From assembly GCF_035666175.1 (NCBI RefSeq), contig NZ_CP142016.1, positions 744,001 to 808,000 of the forward strand: a DNA stretch of 64,000 nt. The letters are read 5' to 3'. The position numbers and the translations under genes are program-made. Source of the stretch: Riemerella anatipestifer (GTDB lineage: Bacteria > Bacteroidota > Bacteroidia > Flavobacteriales > Weeksellaceae). A model generated the notes under the pieces. It was not told the origin of the DNA and did no database searches. It saw only the letters and a program-made list of their open reading frames with translations. Shown here one piece after another: positions 43,645 through 52,870 of this stretch (positions are counted from its first letter, which is position 1; every line of letters begins with the position of its first letter).

Positions 43645-45480
43645 ATGAAACCTTTACATAGAATTTTAAGCTTCGCCAAACCACACCAAAAGTACCTTTG
43701 GGGTAGTATGTTTTTCAATATTTTGTACTCTATCCTCCAGATATTTTCGGTGCTTTCTATGCTCCCCGTTCTAAGGATTATCCTGAAACTAGATAAAATA
43801 GACACTACTAGAGAGCCCATCTACAATGGTAACATCGGCAGCTATTTTGGCTACCTAAAAGATTTGGTCTATTATAAAATACAAGTATACAACGATATTT
43901 ATGGCGGCAGCACCGTGCTGGCGTGGGTGTGCGTAATTACAGGCGTGGCGTTTTTGCTTCGTAATATCTCTAGATACCTTGGGTCTTTTCTCCTTGTAAA
44001 CTACCGTGTGGGGATTACTAAAGATTTAAGAAGTGCCATCTATCACAAATTTCTAAAACTCCCCGTATCGTTCTTCACAGAACAAAGGAAGGGCGATATG
44101 ATGTCTAGAATCTCTAACGATGTCGGTGCTATAGAAAGTGGTATTATGGGAGCATTAGTAGATATTGTGAATGCTCCATTCATGATTATTTTTTCGCTCA
44201 CCGCCTTGTTTTTACTAGATGCCCAGCTTACGCTGTTTTCACTCATCGTCTTCCCTATTATGGGGTGGTTGATTTCGTGGGTTGGTAAAAGTTTAAAAAG
44301 ACAAGCTAACTCGGCACAAGAAGAACTAGGCAATCTATTCTCTTTAGTAGATGAAACCTTAAAATCTTCCAAAGTCATCAAAATATTTAATGCGGATAAA
44401 ATCCTAGAAAAAAGATTTGATGCTACCACCAATCTTTGGCAAAAATATGCCATAGGTATGAGCCGAAGACGAGAGCTCGCCTCTCCAATGAGTGAGTTTT
44501 TGGGGTCTATCACGATGTTACTTATCGCTTGGTTTTCGGGCATCAGTGTTATCAACGGGACTAATAACGACCCAGCTACTTTCCTTATTTTCTTGGGGAT
44601 TTTCTATCAAATCCTTGCGCCTGCCAAACAACTATCTAACTCCATATCGTCTATACAAGGCGGAATGGCAAGTCTGGAGAGAGTTTCGGAAGTTTTAGAT
44701 TATGATTTAAAGGTGGAAGAAACTGCCAATCCTATCGCTATTGATAATCTCAACCACAGCATTGAGTTTAAAAATATCAGCTTTTTCTACGACCAAGACC
44801 ATAAGATTTTGGAAGACTTCTCTATGTCTTTACCAAAAGGGAAAACCGTGGCATTGGTGGGACAGTCTGGGAGTGGTAAAACTACCGTCGCCAACCTCTT
44901 GGCAAGGTTCTACGATGTCAATAACGGGAGTATAGAGGTAGATGGCAACAACATCAAAGATTTAAAACTAAAAGACTACCGAAGCCTGCTTGGAATGGTT
45001 ACGCAAGAGTCGGTATTGTTTAACGATACAGTCTATAATAATATCTTAATGGGTAAGCCAGAGGCTTCCGAAGAAGAAGTCATCGCTGCGGCTAAAATAG
45101 CCAACGCACACCAATTTATAGAAAGCCTTTCTGCAGGGTACAACACCAATATAGGCGATGATGGCAATAAATTATCAGGAGGACAAAAGCAAAGAATATC
45201 CATCGCAAGAGCGGTGCTCAAAAATCCACCTGTGATGATTTTAGACGAAGCCACCTCTGCCCTAGACACCGAAAGTGAAAGAGCTGTACAAGATGCTCTA
45301 GAAAAAATGATGGAGAACAGAACTTCACTCATCATTGCCCACCGACTGTCCACCATACAAAAAGCAGATTTAATCCTAGTAATGGAAAAAGGAAAGGTAA
45401 TAGAACAAGGCAACCACAACGACTTAATGGCTAGAAACGGTGTTTACAAAAAGTTGGTAGAGCTACAAAACTTTGATTAA
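43645..45480 (+). CDS. ABC transporter, fused permease/ATPase (611 aa)
   Basis: An MsbA/LmrA-type half transporter. Residues 1-330 carry six membrane helices; the ATPase follows with Walker A 'GQSGSGKTT' (about 407), signature 'LSGGQKQR' (about 510), Walker B 'VMILDEATSALD' (about 530) and the His switch 'IIAHRLSTIQ'. It probably works as a homodimer exporting a lipid or drug-like substrate; MsbA function is possible, but the substrate cannot be read from the sequence. Confidence 0.93.
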   Translation: MKPLHRILSFAKPHQKYLWGSMFFNILYSILQIFSVLSMLPVLRIILKLDKIDTTREPIYNGNIGSYFGYLKDLVYYKIQVYNDIYGGSTVLAWVCVITGVAFLLRNISRYLGSFLLVNYRVGITKDLRSAIYHKFLKLPVSFFTEQRKGDMMSRISNDVGAIESGIMGALVDIVNAPFMIIFSLTALFLLDAQLTLFSLIVFPIMGWLISWVGKSLKRQANSAQEELGNLFSLVDETLKSSKVIKIFNADKILEKRFDATTNLWQKYAIGMSRRRELASPMSEFLGSITMLLIAWFSGISVINGTNNDPATFLIFLGIFYQILAPAKQLSNSISSIQGGMASLERVSEVLDYDLKVEETANPIAIDNLNHSIEFKNISFFYDQDHKILEDFSMSLPKGKTVALVGQSGSGKTTVANLLARFYDVNNGSIEVDGNNIKDLKLKDYRSLLGMVTQESVLFNDTVYNNILMGKPEASEEEVIAAAKIANAHQFIESLSAGYNTNIGDDGNKLSGGQKQRISIARAVLKNPPVMILDEATSALDTESERAVQDALEKMMENRTSLIIAHRLSTIQKADLILVMEKGKVIEQGNHNDLMARNGVYKKLVELQNFD

Positions 45481-45515
45481 ATCTCCTTAATATTGGGAGG
45501 CTAAATTGATTTTCT

Positions 45516-45547
45516 TTTGTAAGATTAAATAAAAAGCCTTAGTTTTG
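45516..45547 (+). promoter_or_regulatory. Promoter of guaB
   Basis: TTTG (45516-45519), 20 nt, then TAGTTTTG (45540-45547), 13 bp before the guaB ATG. A good match to the Bacteroidota promoter. Confidence 0.75.
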
Positions 45548-45560
45548 CAAAGAAAGTGCT

Positions 45561-47021
45561 ATGCCTATACAAGACAAAATTGTAGAAACAGCCATTACTT
45601 TCGATGATGTGCTTCTAGTACCGTCCTTTTCTGAGGTACTTCCCAATCAAGTTTCACTTAAATCTCGTCTTACCGACAAAATTACGCTGAATGTACCTAT
45701 CGTTTCAGCAGCGATGGATACCGTTACCGAATCCGACTTAGCTATTGCTTTAGCTCGTGTGGGTGGTTTAGGATTTATCCATAAAAATATGCCGATAGAG
45801 GAACAAGCTGCTCAAGTAAACAAGGTAAAACGTTCGGAAAACGGAATGATAGCCGACCCTGTAACGCTTTCTAAAGACCATACTTTAAGAGAAGCTAAAG
45901 AGCTGATGTCTAGATACAAAATCTCTGGTCTGCCTGTAGTAGATAACAATAATACGCTTATAGGCATTATTACCAATAGAGATGTAAAATACCAAGAAAA
46001 CTTGGATATGAAGGTGGAAGAGTTGATGACTAAAGATAATCTAGTAACTTCGGACAAGAATACCACTCTTGAAACGGCTAAAAATATCCTTCTAGAAAAC
46101 AGAGTAGAAAAACTCCCTATCGTTGATGAAAACTTTAAACTCGTAGGGCTTATCACCATTAAAGACATAGATAATCAACTAGAATATCCTCATGCTAATA
46201 AGGATAAAAACGGCAGACTCATCGTAGGTGCGGGTGTAGGCGTAGGCGAAGATACGATGGAGCGTGTAACTGCCTTAGTTAAAGCTGGTGTGGATATTAT
46301 CGCCATAGATTCTGCACACGGACATTCTAAAGGGGTTTTAGACAAAATAAAGGAAATCCGACAAGCCTTCCCAGACCTAGACATCGTAGGTGGAAATATT
46401 GTAACCGCAGAAGCTGCCAAAGACCTCATCGAAGCTGGTGCTAATGTTCTAAAGGTAGGTGTAGGTCCAGGTTCTATCTGTACCACGAGAGTGGTGGCTG
46501 GTGTAGGTGTACCTCAACTTTCGGCAATATATAATGTTTATGAGTACGCTCAATCTAAAAATGTTGCCGTAATCGCAGATGGCGGGATTAAACTTTCTGG
46601 CGACATCGTGAAGGCTATCGCAAGTGGTGCTAATGCAGTAATGCTAGGTTCTCTATTCGCTGGTACCGATGAAGCTCCAGGTGAGGAAATTATCTTCCAA
46701 GGAAGAAAATTCAAATCTTACCAAGGTATGGGTAGCTTAGCTGCAATGAAAAGAGGCGGTAAAGAACGTTATTTCCAAAGCGAAGCTAAGAAATTTGTAC
46801 CCGAAGGCATCGAAGGTAGAGTGCCACACAAAGGTAAATTAGAAGATGTGGTATTCCAGCTTACAGGTGGACTGAGAGCTGGTATGGGATACTGCGGTGC
46901 GAAAGATATTAAATCACTACAAACCGATTCTAAAATGGTAAAAATAACGGGTAGCGGTCTTAAAGAATCTCACCCTCACGATGTGATTATTACTCAAGAA
47001 GCTCCTAATTACTCCTTGTAA
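45561..47021 (+). CDS. guaB: IMP dehydrogenase (486 aa)
   Basis: Oxidises IMP to XMP with NAD in guanine nucleotide synthesis. The barrel begins with '[17 protein letters not shown]'. Two CBS domains (about residues 95-205) are inserted. The catalytic Cys is at about residue 307 in '[17 protein letters not shown]', and '[13 protein letters not shown]' with the following flap ('[11 protein letters not shown]') complete the active site. Length is standard; it is monocistronic with its own promoter and terminator. Confidence 0.98.
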   Translation: MPIQDKIVETAITFDDVLLVPSFSEVLPNQVSLKSRLTDKITLNVPIVSAAMDTVTESDLAIALARVGGLGFIHKNMPIEEQAAQVNKVKRSENGMIADPVTLSKDHTLREAKELMSRYKISGLPVVDNNNTLIGIITNRDVKYQENLDMKVEELMTKDNLVTSDKNTTLETAKNILLENRVEKLPIVDENFKLVGLITIKDIDNQLEYPHANKDKNGRLIVGAGVGVGEDTMERVTALVKAGVDIIAIDSAHGHSKGVLDKIKEIRQAFPDLDIVGGNIVTAEAAKDLIEAGANVLKVGVGPGSICTTRVVAGVGVPQLSAIYNVYEYAQSKNVAVIADGGIKLSGDIVKAIASGANAVMLGSLFAGTDEAPGEEIIFQGRKFKSYQGMGSLAAMKRGGKERYFQSEAKKFVPEGIEGRVPHKGKLEDVVFQLTGGLRAGMGYCGAKDIKSLQTDSKMVKITGSGLKESHPHDVIITQEAPNYSL

Positions 47022-47031
47022 TCATAAAAGT

Positions 47032-47069
47032 AAAAAAGCGATAATCAAAATTTGATTATCGCTTTTTTA
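47032..47069 (+). terminator. Terminator of guaB
   Basis: AGCGATAATCAAA (47037-47049) pairs with TTTGATTATCGCT (47051-47063), with A and T runs outside. Confidence 0.92.
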
Positions 47070-47087
47070 TTAAATACTGATTTTTCG

Positions 47088-47130
47088 TTTGTCTATTTCA
47101 AAATAAAATTTAACTTTGCATTTCAAAGTT
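47088..47130 (+). promoter_or_regulatory. Promoter with overlapping palindromic operator
   Basis: TTTG (47088-47091), exactly 19 nt, then TAACTTTG (47111-47118). The perfect inverted repeat AACTTTG-N5-CAAAGTT (47112-47130) overlaps the -7 box, so a bound protein would block transcription. The operon downstream encodes a winged-helix regulator, and a similar CTTTG-N5-CAAAG element lies at 48089-48103. Confidence 0.75.
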
Positions 47131-47135
47131 CTTTT

Positions 47136-47753
47136 ATGATTAAAAATAATTATCAAGAAGATTTATCTCATATCCGCTCTATGATGGAGCGAAGTACTCG
47201 TTTCATTTCGTTAAGTGGTTTTTCTGGTATTTCAGCAGGGCTATTTGCAATACTCGGAGCATCTTATGTTTATTTCTTATTTAAAAAGTCAGGGGTTGAA
47301 TATTTTAACCCTTATCAGAATATTGAACTTGCTCCACTCATCCCTCATTTAATTATTACCGCCATTGTAGTGTTGGTTCTATCCATTGGATTTGGAATAT
47401 TTTTTACCGTAAACAAAAGTAGAAAGAAAAATCTCCCTATTTGGACGAACACCACGAAAGATTTACTTTACAACTTATTTCTGCCATTGGTCATTGGTGG
47501 GCTATTTTGTATCGGACTGATATACCATAGTTATTTTGTACTATTAGCTCCTGCTACGCTTATTTTTTACGGGTTGGCACTTATCAATGCTTCAAAATAT
47601 ACTTACTCTGACATCAAATTTTTAGGAATTACAGAGTGTGTTATAGGAGTACTTTCTATGCTTTTATTAGGTTGGGGATTGCTGTTTTGGAGTTTAGGCT
47701 TTGGAGTCGCTCATATTGTGTATGGGATTATTATGTATAAAAAATACGACTAG
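47136..47753 (+). CDS. Integral membrane protein (205 aa), unknown function
   Basis: After a cytoplasmic start ('MIKNNYQEDLSHIRSMMERS') there are about five hydrophobic helices, beginning 'SGISAGLFAILGASYVYFLF'. The type is common in Bacteroidota as the first gene of small operons with a winged-helix regulator and a DUF4153-type protein. I chose the ATG at 47136 because an ATG at 47052 would place the promoter and operator inside the gene. Confidence 0.75.
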   Translation: MIKNNYQEDLSHIRSMMERSTRFISLSGFSGISAGLFAILGASYVYFLFKKSGVEYFNPYQNIELAPLIPHLIITAIVVLVLSIGFGIFFTVNKSRKKNLPIWTNTTKDLLYNLFLPLVIGGLFCIGLIYHSYFVLLAPATLIFYGLALINASKYTYSDIKFLGITECVIGVLSMLLLGWGLLFWSLGFGVAHIVYGIIMYKKYD

Positions 47754-47779
47754 TCTATTTTACACTTTAAATCTATTTT

Positions 47780-48070
47780 ATGATTGATATTAACCAACTC
47801 AATAAAGAATTTGAAAATAGGGTAAGGCTAGGAATAATGTCTGTACTCATAGTGAATGAATGGGTTGATTTTACGGAAATGAAAACGATTTTACAAGTAA
47901 CCGATGGTAACTTGGCAAGCCATAGTAATGCACTAGAAAAAGCTGGATATATAGAAATGAAAAAAGAATTTGTAGGAAAAAAGCCTAAAACCTCTTATAA
48001 AGCCACACTAGAGGGCAAAGAAGCATTTAATAACCATATCAATTTATTAGAACAACTTTTAAAAAAATAA
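47780..48070 (+). CDS. Winged-helix transcriptional regulator (96 aa)
   Basis: A small single-domain regulator of the HTH_34/MarR-like type. 'NRVRLGIMSVLIVNEWVDFTEMKTILQVTDGNLASH' contains the helix-turn-helix, and 'ALEKAGYIEMKKEFVGKKPKTSYKAT' is the beta wing. It probably binds the CTTTG-N5-CAAAG palindromes before 47136 and before 48124, so it would repress its own operon and the next gene. That pairing of protein and site is inferred from position only. Confidence 0.88.
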   Translation: MIDINQLNKEFENRVRLGIMSVLIVNEWVDFTEMKTILQVTDGNLASHSNALEKAGYIEMKKEFVGKKPKTSYKATLEGKEAFNNHINLLEQLLKK

Positions 48071-48088
48071 ACTTTTTTTACTCTTTCA

Positions 48089-48103
48089 CTTTGAAATTCA
48101 AAG
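48089..48103 (+). promoter_or_regulatory. Second CTTTG-N5-CAAAG operator
   Basis: CTTTG (48089-48093), AAATT, CAAAG (48099-48103) lies 20 bp before the ATG of the membrane protein gene. The half-sites and spacing equal those at 47114-47128. Confidence 0.65.
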
Positions 48104-48123
48104 AACTTTAAAATAAAAATATT

Positions 48124-49518
48124 ATGAAAAAACATTATTTAATTTTCGGAAGCACACTGGTGTTTGTTATTCTTTTTTACCAAGAGAATCTCGGCGTTAA
48201 TCTAGGAATTTTGGGAGTCTTACTAAGTCTTGTTACTCTCATTATCACTCCAAAACAAAGAAAAACCAAAACCTTTCTAAGTCTCTTTGTGCTAAGTCTA
48301 TTTTCGTCTTTTGCCTTTGCTTGGTATGGGGACTTTGTTTCTTTTGCCGCCCTCATCACTTCCGTTTTATTACTCAGATATAAAGCTCAAAATAGAAATA
48401 TGAAGGCAATCCTAGCACTTCCCATAGGCATTATAAATGGATTTACATTTGTATGCAAATTCTTTAATTTTGACTATTGGCTTGATGTAAAATCTTCTTC
48501 TTCGGACTCAAGAAAAGGGCGGTTATTTATCTGGCTTATTCCTTTGTTATTTTTTGTTACCTTTTTCTTCATTTACAGTACCGCTAGTAAACATTTTTCT
48601 GACTTGCTCAACTTTGATTGGAATCTAGATATTCCTCAAATCCTTGCACTAAGTGCTTTAGGTTTTTACCTCACTTTTAACTATTGGTTATTCTCTGCCG
48701 AAAAATTCAGTTTAAAATACAATCGTTTACTTAGTAACCAATTTGAGAAAAATTTTCATTTAAAAAAGCCTACTCCCACCTATTCTTTTATTGATATAGA
48801 TTCTGAAAGAATGAGCGGCGTAGCCTCTTTTGTGGTGCTTAATTTACTTCTCCTCATCTTTATTTGCACCTTTAATTATGAACAGTTTTTTGAAGACAGA
48901 ATCTCTGCAAGTCAACTTTCTTCAGATACTCATCAGCGCATCAACACCATCATCATTTCCATTATTATGGCGGTATTGGTAATATTATTTTATTTTAAAT
49001 CTCACTTTAATTTTGATGAAAAAGCCAAACACCTAAAACTATTAGCTAAAGTTTGGCTACTACTCAATGCTGTTTTGGTAATATCAGCAGGCATAAAAAA
49101 CACTGAATACATCTTACATTTTGGACTTACTTACAAAAGATTAGGTGTTTATATATTCCTTATTTTATGCATCATAGGACTATTTTTCACCTATCTTAAG
49201 GTCATCAATAAAAAGACTAACGCTTACCTTTTCAACTATATGTTTTGGTATTTCTATGGCACTATTCTAGCGTGTAGTTTTATCAATTGGGGAAGCCTAA
49301 TTACTACCTATAATATAAATACAGGAAAAGGGCAAGATTATGATTTTATTCAAAGTCTTGACTTTAATCATCAGCAAATTATTGATAACTATTACCGTAA
49401 AAATCCACAAATATATTTCCACGATAAGGAATATATGAAGCAAGACATCAAGAGTAACAAAAATAATTCGTTCCTATCCAAAAGCATTTATTATGAAACT
49501 TTGCCTTCTGATTTTTAG
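48124..49518 (+). CDS. DUF4153/DUF4173-type membrane protein (464 aa)
   Basis: A polytopic protein with about 11 hydrophobic helices, then a hydrophilic tail ('LDFNHQQIIDNYYRKNPQIY'). 'YAEKFSLKYNRLL'-like and 'GLTYKRLGVYIFLILCIIGL' segments fit the DUF4153 (DUF4173) family, which often stands beside a small winged-helix regulator as here. The function of the family is not known. Confidence 0.75.
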   Translation: MKKHYLIFGSTLVFVILFYQENLGVNLGILGVLLSLVTLIITPKQRKTKTFLSLFVLSLFSSFAFAWYGDFVSFAALITSVLLLRYKAQNRNMKAILALPIGIINGFTFVCKFFNFDYWLDVKSSSSDSRKGRLFIWLIPLLFFVTFFFIYSTASKHFSDLLNFDWNLDIPQILALSALGFYLTFNYWLFSAEKFSLKYNRLLSNQFEKNFHLKKPTPTYSFIDIDSERMSGVASFVVLNLLLLIFICTFNYEQFFEDRISASQLSSDTHQRINTIIISIIMAVLVILFYFKSHFNFDEKAKHLKLLAKVWLLLNAVLVISAGIKNTEYILHFGLTYKRLGVYIFLILCIIGLFFTYLKVINKKTNAYLFNYMFWYFYGTILACSFINWGSLITTYNINTGKGQDYDFIQSLDFNHQQIIDNYYRKNPQIYFHDKEYMKQDIKSNKNNSFLSKSIYYETLPSDF

Positions 49519-49542
49519 ATAGCTATTACCTCTCATAAATAC

Positions 49543-49576
49543 AAAAAAACCAAAGGATTTTTGCCTTTGGTTTTTT
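49543..49576. terminator. Bidirectional terminator between convergent genes
   Basis: ACCAAAGG (49549-49556) pairs with CCTTTGGT (49564-49571), with long A and T runs on both sides. It serves the DUF4153-type gene and the malic enzyme gene. Confidence 0.92.
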
Positions 49577-49605
49577 AGTTTACTTTAATATTTGGATAGC
49601 CATCA

Positions 49606-51894
49606 TTACTTAGCACCGTCTCTCCTTTGAGCATCTAGTACTGCTATTGTGGCTAAATTTACAATTTCATCTACACTAGAACGCATTTGTAATACGTGTA
49701 CAGGTTGTTTCAGTCCCATAAGGATAGGTCCTATGGTTTGTGCCACTCTCATTCCTCTAATAATCTTATACGAAATATTAGCCGACTCTAAATTCGGGAA
49801 AATAAACACATTAGCTGGTGTATCTCCTAATTTAGAAAACGGATAATCTGCTAAGTGGTCTGAATTCATCGCAAAATCTGGCTGAATTTCACCATCTACC
49901 ACCATATTAGGATATTTCTTATGTAATATTTCTACCGCTTTAGCTACCTTTTGGGAAGTCTCGGAAATACTAGAGAAATTCTCGTAAGACAACATCGCTA
50001 TTCTTGGCTCTATGGCAAAAGATTTTACCGTAAGCTCCGACATTTTAGCAATATTAACTAAATCTTCTGCTGTAGGGTTTTTGTTGATGGAAGTATCCGC
50101 AAAAAATCTTGGCTTTTTCCCCGAAAGTATCATCATCATAGAGGCTACTTTATCCACACCTGGCTCTTTCTCTATCACTTCCAAAACAGGCTTTAGTACA
50201 GAAGAGTAATTCTTTGAGAAACCAACAATCAGGGCATCAGTATCGTCATGTTTCAGCATTAAAGGTCCGAAATAATCTCTGTTTCTCACAAACCTCTTAG
50301 CTTTATACTCGTTGATTCCTTTTCTGTTGCGTAACTTCCAAAGGGTTTCTCTGTACTTTCTTCTGTTTTCTTGCTGCTCCTCATCGTTAGGGTCTACTAT
50401 CTTCACATTAAGCTCTATCCCAAATTCTTTCATTTTCTCTTTGATGAGCTCTTTGTCTCCTAATAAGATAGGCTCTGCAATACCTTCTTCGTAAAGGATT
50501 TGTGCTGCTTTAATCACATTATATTCTTCCCCATTACCTAGTGCTACCCTCTTAGGATTAGAACGAGCTCTATTCTGCATCATTCTGATGAGCTTTTCAT
50601 CTTTGCCCATTCTGTCTAAAAGATGATTTTCGTAGGCTTCAAAATCTTCTATGTTTTTCCTAGCAATACCACTCTCCATAGCAGCCTTTGCTACCGCCAC
50701 AGACACTCTAGTTATCAATCTATTATCAAAAGGTTTCGGAATGAAATAATCTCTACCGAAGTTCAGTCCTTTAAGGTTGTAAGCCAAAATAACGGCTTCT
50801 GGTACTGGCTCCTTTGCCAAATCTGCAATCGCTTTTACGGCAGCGAGTTTCATTGCCTCGTTTATCCCTTTAGCCTGAACATCTAATGCTCCACGGAAAA
50901 TGTACGGAAAGCCCAAAACATTGTTCACTTGATTAGGATAATCGCTTCGTCCAGTTGCCATAATTACATCACTTCTGGTGGCTTTAGCTAAATTGTAATC
51001 TATCTCTGGCGTTGGGTTTGCCAGACCGAATAAAATAGGATTTTCTGCCATAGAACTCAACATTTCTGCCGACATCACATCGCCTTTAGATAATCCCACA
51101 AAAACATCGGCTCCTTTAAGGGCATCTTCTAAAGTTTCTAAATCGGTTTCGGCTACAAAGTCTAGTTTTTCAGGTGTTAAGTTTTGTCTTTTGTGATTGA
51201 TAACGCCCTTGCTATCACACATCAAGATATTTTCTTTTCTAAGCCCTAGCTCCATATAAAGTTTGGTACACGCTATGGCTGCCGCTCCTGCCCCATTTAC
51301 CACGAGTTTTACTTCTTCTATCTTCTTCCCTGCCAACTCTAGTGCGTTGATGAGTGCCGCCGCAGAGATGATTGCCGTCCCATGCTGGTCGTCGTGCATT
51401 AGCGGAATATCCAGCTCTTCCTTTAACCTTTGCTCTATATAGAATGCCTCTGGAGCTTTAATGTCTTCTAGGTTGATACCACCAAATGTTGGAGCTATTG
51501 CTTTTACAATTTGAATGAATTTATCTGGGTCTCTCTCGTCTATTTCAATATCAAACACATTGATATCTGCAAAGATTTTAAATAGTAACCCTTTGCCTTC
51601 CATCACGGGTTTAGAAGCCTCTGCACCTATATCTCCTAAGCCTAAAACGGCTGTTCCGTTAGAAATTACCGCAACTAGGTTGCTCTTCCCCGTGTATTCG
51701 TAAGCCATTGCAGGGTCTTTTTCTATTTCAAGGCAAGGTTCTGCCACCCCTGGTGAATACGCCAAACTTAAATCTCTCTGTGAGGAATGTGGTTTTGATG
51801 GAATTACTTCTATTTTACCTTTAGGCTCTGCTCTATGATAATCTAAAGCCGCTTGTCTAAAGTTTTTTTCGTCTCTATTGGTTTTACTTGACAT
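49606..51894 (-). CDS. maeB: NADP-dependent malic enzyme, MaeB type (762 aa)
   Basis: Residues 1 to about 430 are malic enzyme: '[17 protein letters not shown]', '[15 protein letters not shown]' and the nucleotide-binding '[17 protein letters not shown]'. Residues from about 440 form a phosphotransacetylase-like domain ('[23 protein letters not shown]', '[24 protein letters not shown]'), which in this class serves regulation by acetyl-CoA. It converts malate to pyruvate and makes NADPH. The gene stands alone. Confidence 0.95.
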   Translation of the reverse strand: MSSKTNRDEKNFRQAALDYHRAEPKGKIEVIPSKPHSSQRDLSLAYSPGVAEPCLEIEKDPAMAYEYTGKSNLVAVISNGTAVLGLGDIGAEASKPVMEGKGLLFKIFADINVFDIEIDERDPDKFIQIVKAIAPTFGGINLEDIKAPEAFYIEQRLKEELDIPLMHDDQHGTAIISAAALINALELAGKKIEEVKLVVNGAGAAAIACTKLYMELGLRKENILMCDSKGVINHKRQNLTPEKLDFVAETDLETLEDALKGADVFVGLSKGDVMSAEMLSSMAENPILFGLANPTPEIDYNLAKATRSDVIMATGRSDYPNQVNNVLGFPYIFRGALDVQAKGINEAMKLAAVKAIADLAKEPVPEAVILAYNLKGLNFGRDYFIPKPFDNRLITRVSVAVAKAAMESGIARKNIEDFEAYENHLLDRMGKDEKLIRMMQNRARSNPKRVALGNGEEYNVIKAAQILYEEGIAEPILLGDKELIKEKMKEFGIELNVKIVDPNDEEQQENRRKYRETLWKLRNRKGINEYKAKRFVRNRDYFGPLMLKHDDTDALIVGFSKNYSSVLKPVLEVIEKEPGVDKVASMMMILSGKKPRFFADTSINKNPTAEDLVNIAKMSELTVKSFAIEPRIAMLSYENFSSISETSQKVAKAVEILHKKYPNMVVDGEIQPDFAMNSDHLADYPFSKLGDTPANVFIFPNLESANISYKIIRGMRVAQTIGPILMGLKQPVHVLQMRSSVDEIVNLATIAVLDAQRRDGAK

Positions 51895-51916
51895 ATAAAT
51901 CGTTATATAATTAAGT

Positions 51917-52774
51917 TTAAATTTCTAGTATGTATTTTTTGTGATAATTTACCAAACTTTCTATGGGTCTTTGCACGATAGTCCCTACCCTAAGATTGAG
52001 TTCTGCCGCTGCTGCCTTCAAAGAGTCTTCATAAACATAAGCTATGGAGCCTATAAAATTAATTTCTGCCTCTTTGGCTTCCTTGTAAGGCAACACATGA
52101 TAGTCTAAGAAGTTTTTCATTTCGTCAAAGACTAAATTTTGCAAATAAGGGTGCTGTTTTCTTTCAGCAATGAACTGATTAAAACTAGCTAAATACGCAT
52201 TAGCCCTAGGATTATGATACATATTTTTAATCGCCTCTTCTATACTTAGGTTATAGGTATCTACAAAATCCTGATGCAAATCGGCAGGGAGCTTCTTCAT
52301 AAAAAATCGTCTTAAAAGGTGCTTCCCTAAAGCACTGCCACTCCCCTCATCACCGATTAAAAACCCTAAGGAGGGCAAATCGCTTCTCACATTTGTCCCA
52401 TCAAAATAGCAAGAGTTGGAGCCTGTACCCAAAATACAAACAATGGCAGGTACGCCTCTATAAGCGGCATAGGCTGCTGCTGTAAGGTCTTCGCTCACTA
52501 CTATTTTTGCATTGGTAAATACCTTTTTTAGCTGCTGCTCTACCACCGCCTTATTCTCTGCGATGCCACACCCCGAGCCATAAAAGAACACTTGAGTAAC
52601 GCTAGTCTGAAGCTGGTTTAAATCCTGATTTTTAACGATTTCTTTTGGAATTAAATCAATCTGAATGATATTAGGATTAAAACCAATGGTTTCTGTTTTA
52701 AGTTTGAAACTTCCGTTAGGGTTAAGAATTACCCAATCACACTTCGTGGAACCTCCATCTACAATTGCTATCAT
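51917..52774 (-). CDS. BadF/BadG-type ATPase, N-acetylglucosamine kinase-like (285 aa)
   Basis: An actin-fold sugar kinase. 'AIVDGGSTKCDWVIL' is the phosphate-1 loop, 'AIVCILGTGSNSCYFDG' the phosphate-2 region and 'PSLGFLIGDEGSGSALGK' the adenosine region. Such proteins phosphorylate N-acetylglucosamine or N-acetylmuramic acid in bacteroidetes. I chose ATG 52774; an ATG at 52783 would add only 'MFF'. It is 22 bp upstream of the malic enzyme gene on the same strand. Confidence 0.88.
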   Translation of the reverse strand: MIAIVDGGSTKCDWVILNPNGSFKLKTETIGFNPNIIQIDLIPKEIVKNQDLNQLQTSVTQVFFYGSGCGIAENKAVVEQQLKKVFTNAKIVVSEDLTAAAYAAYRGVPAIVCILGTGSNSCYFDGTNVRSDLPSLGFLIGDEGSGSALGKHLLRRFFMKKLPADLHQDFVDTYNLSIEEAIKNMYHNPRANAYLASFNQFIAERKQHPYLQNLVFDEMKNFLDYHVLPYKEAKEAEINFIGSIAYVYEDSLKAAAAELNLRVGTIVQRPIESLVNYHKKYILEI

Positions 52775-52815
52775 AAAAAACAATTTAATTCGCTAAGATA
52801 TAAATAATAAATATT

Positions 52816-52843
52816 AAAAGGAGCAAAAAATGCTCCTTTTTTC
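52816..52843 (-). terminator. Terminator of the TonB-type receptor gene
   Basis: AAAAGGAGCA (52816-52825) pairs with TGCTCCTTTT (52831-52840) around a 5-nt loop, with A/T runs on both sides. Confidence 0.88.
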
Positions 52844-52870
52844 CTTTAAAAGTATCCATAATCTTAGTTT

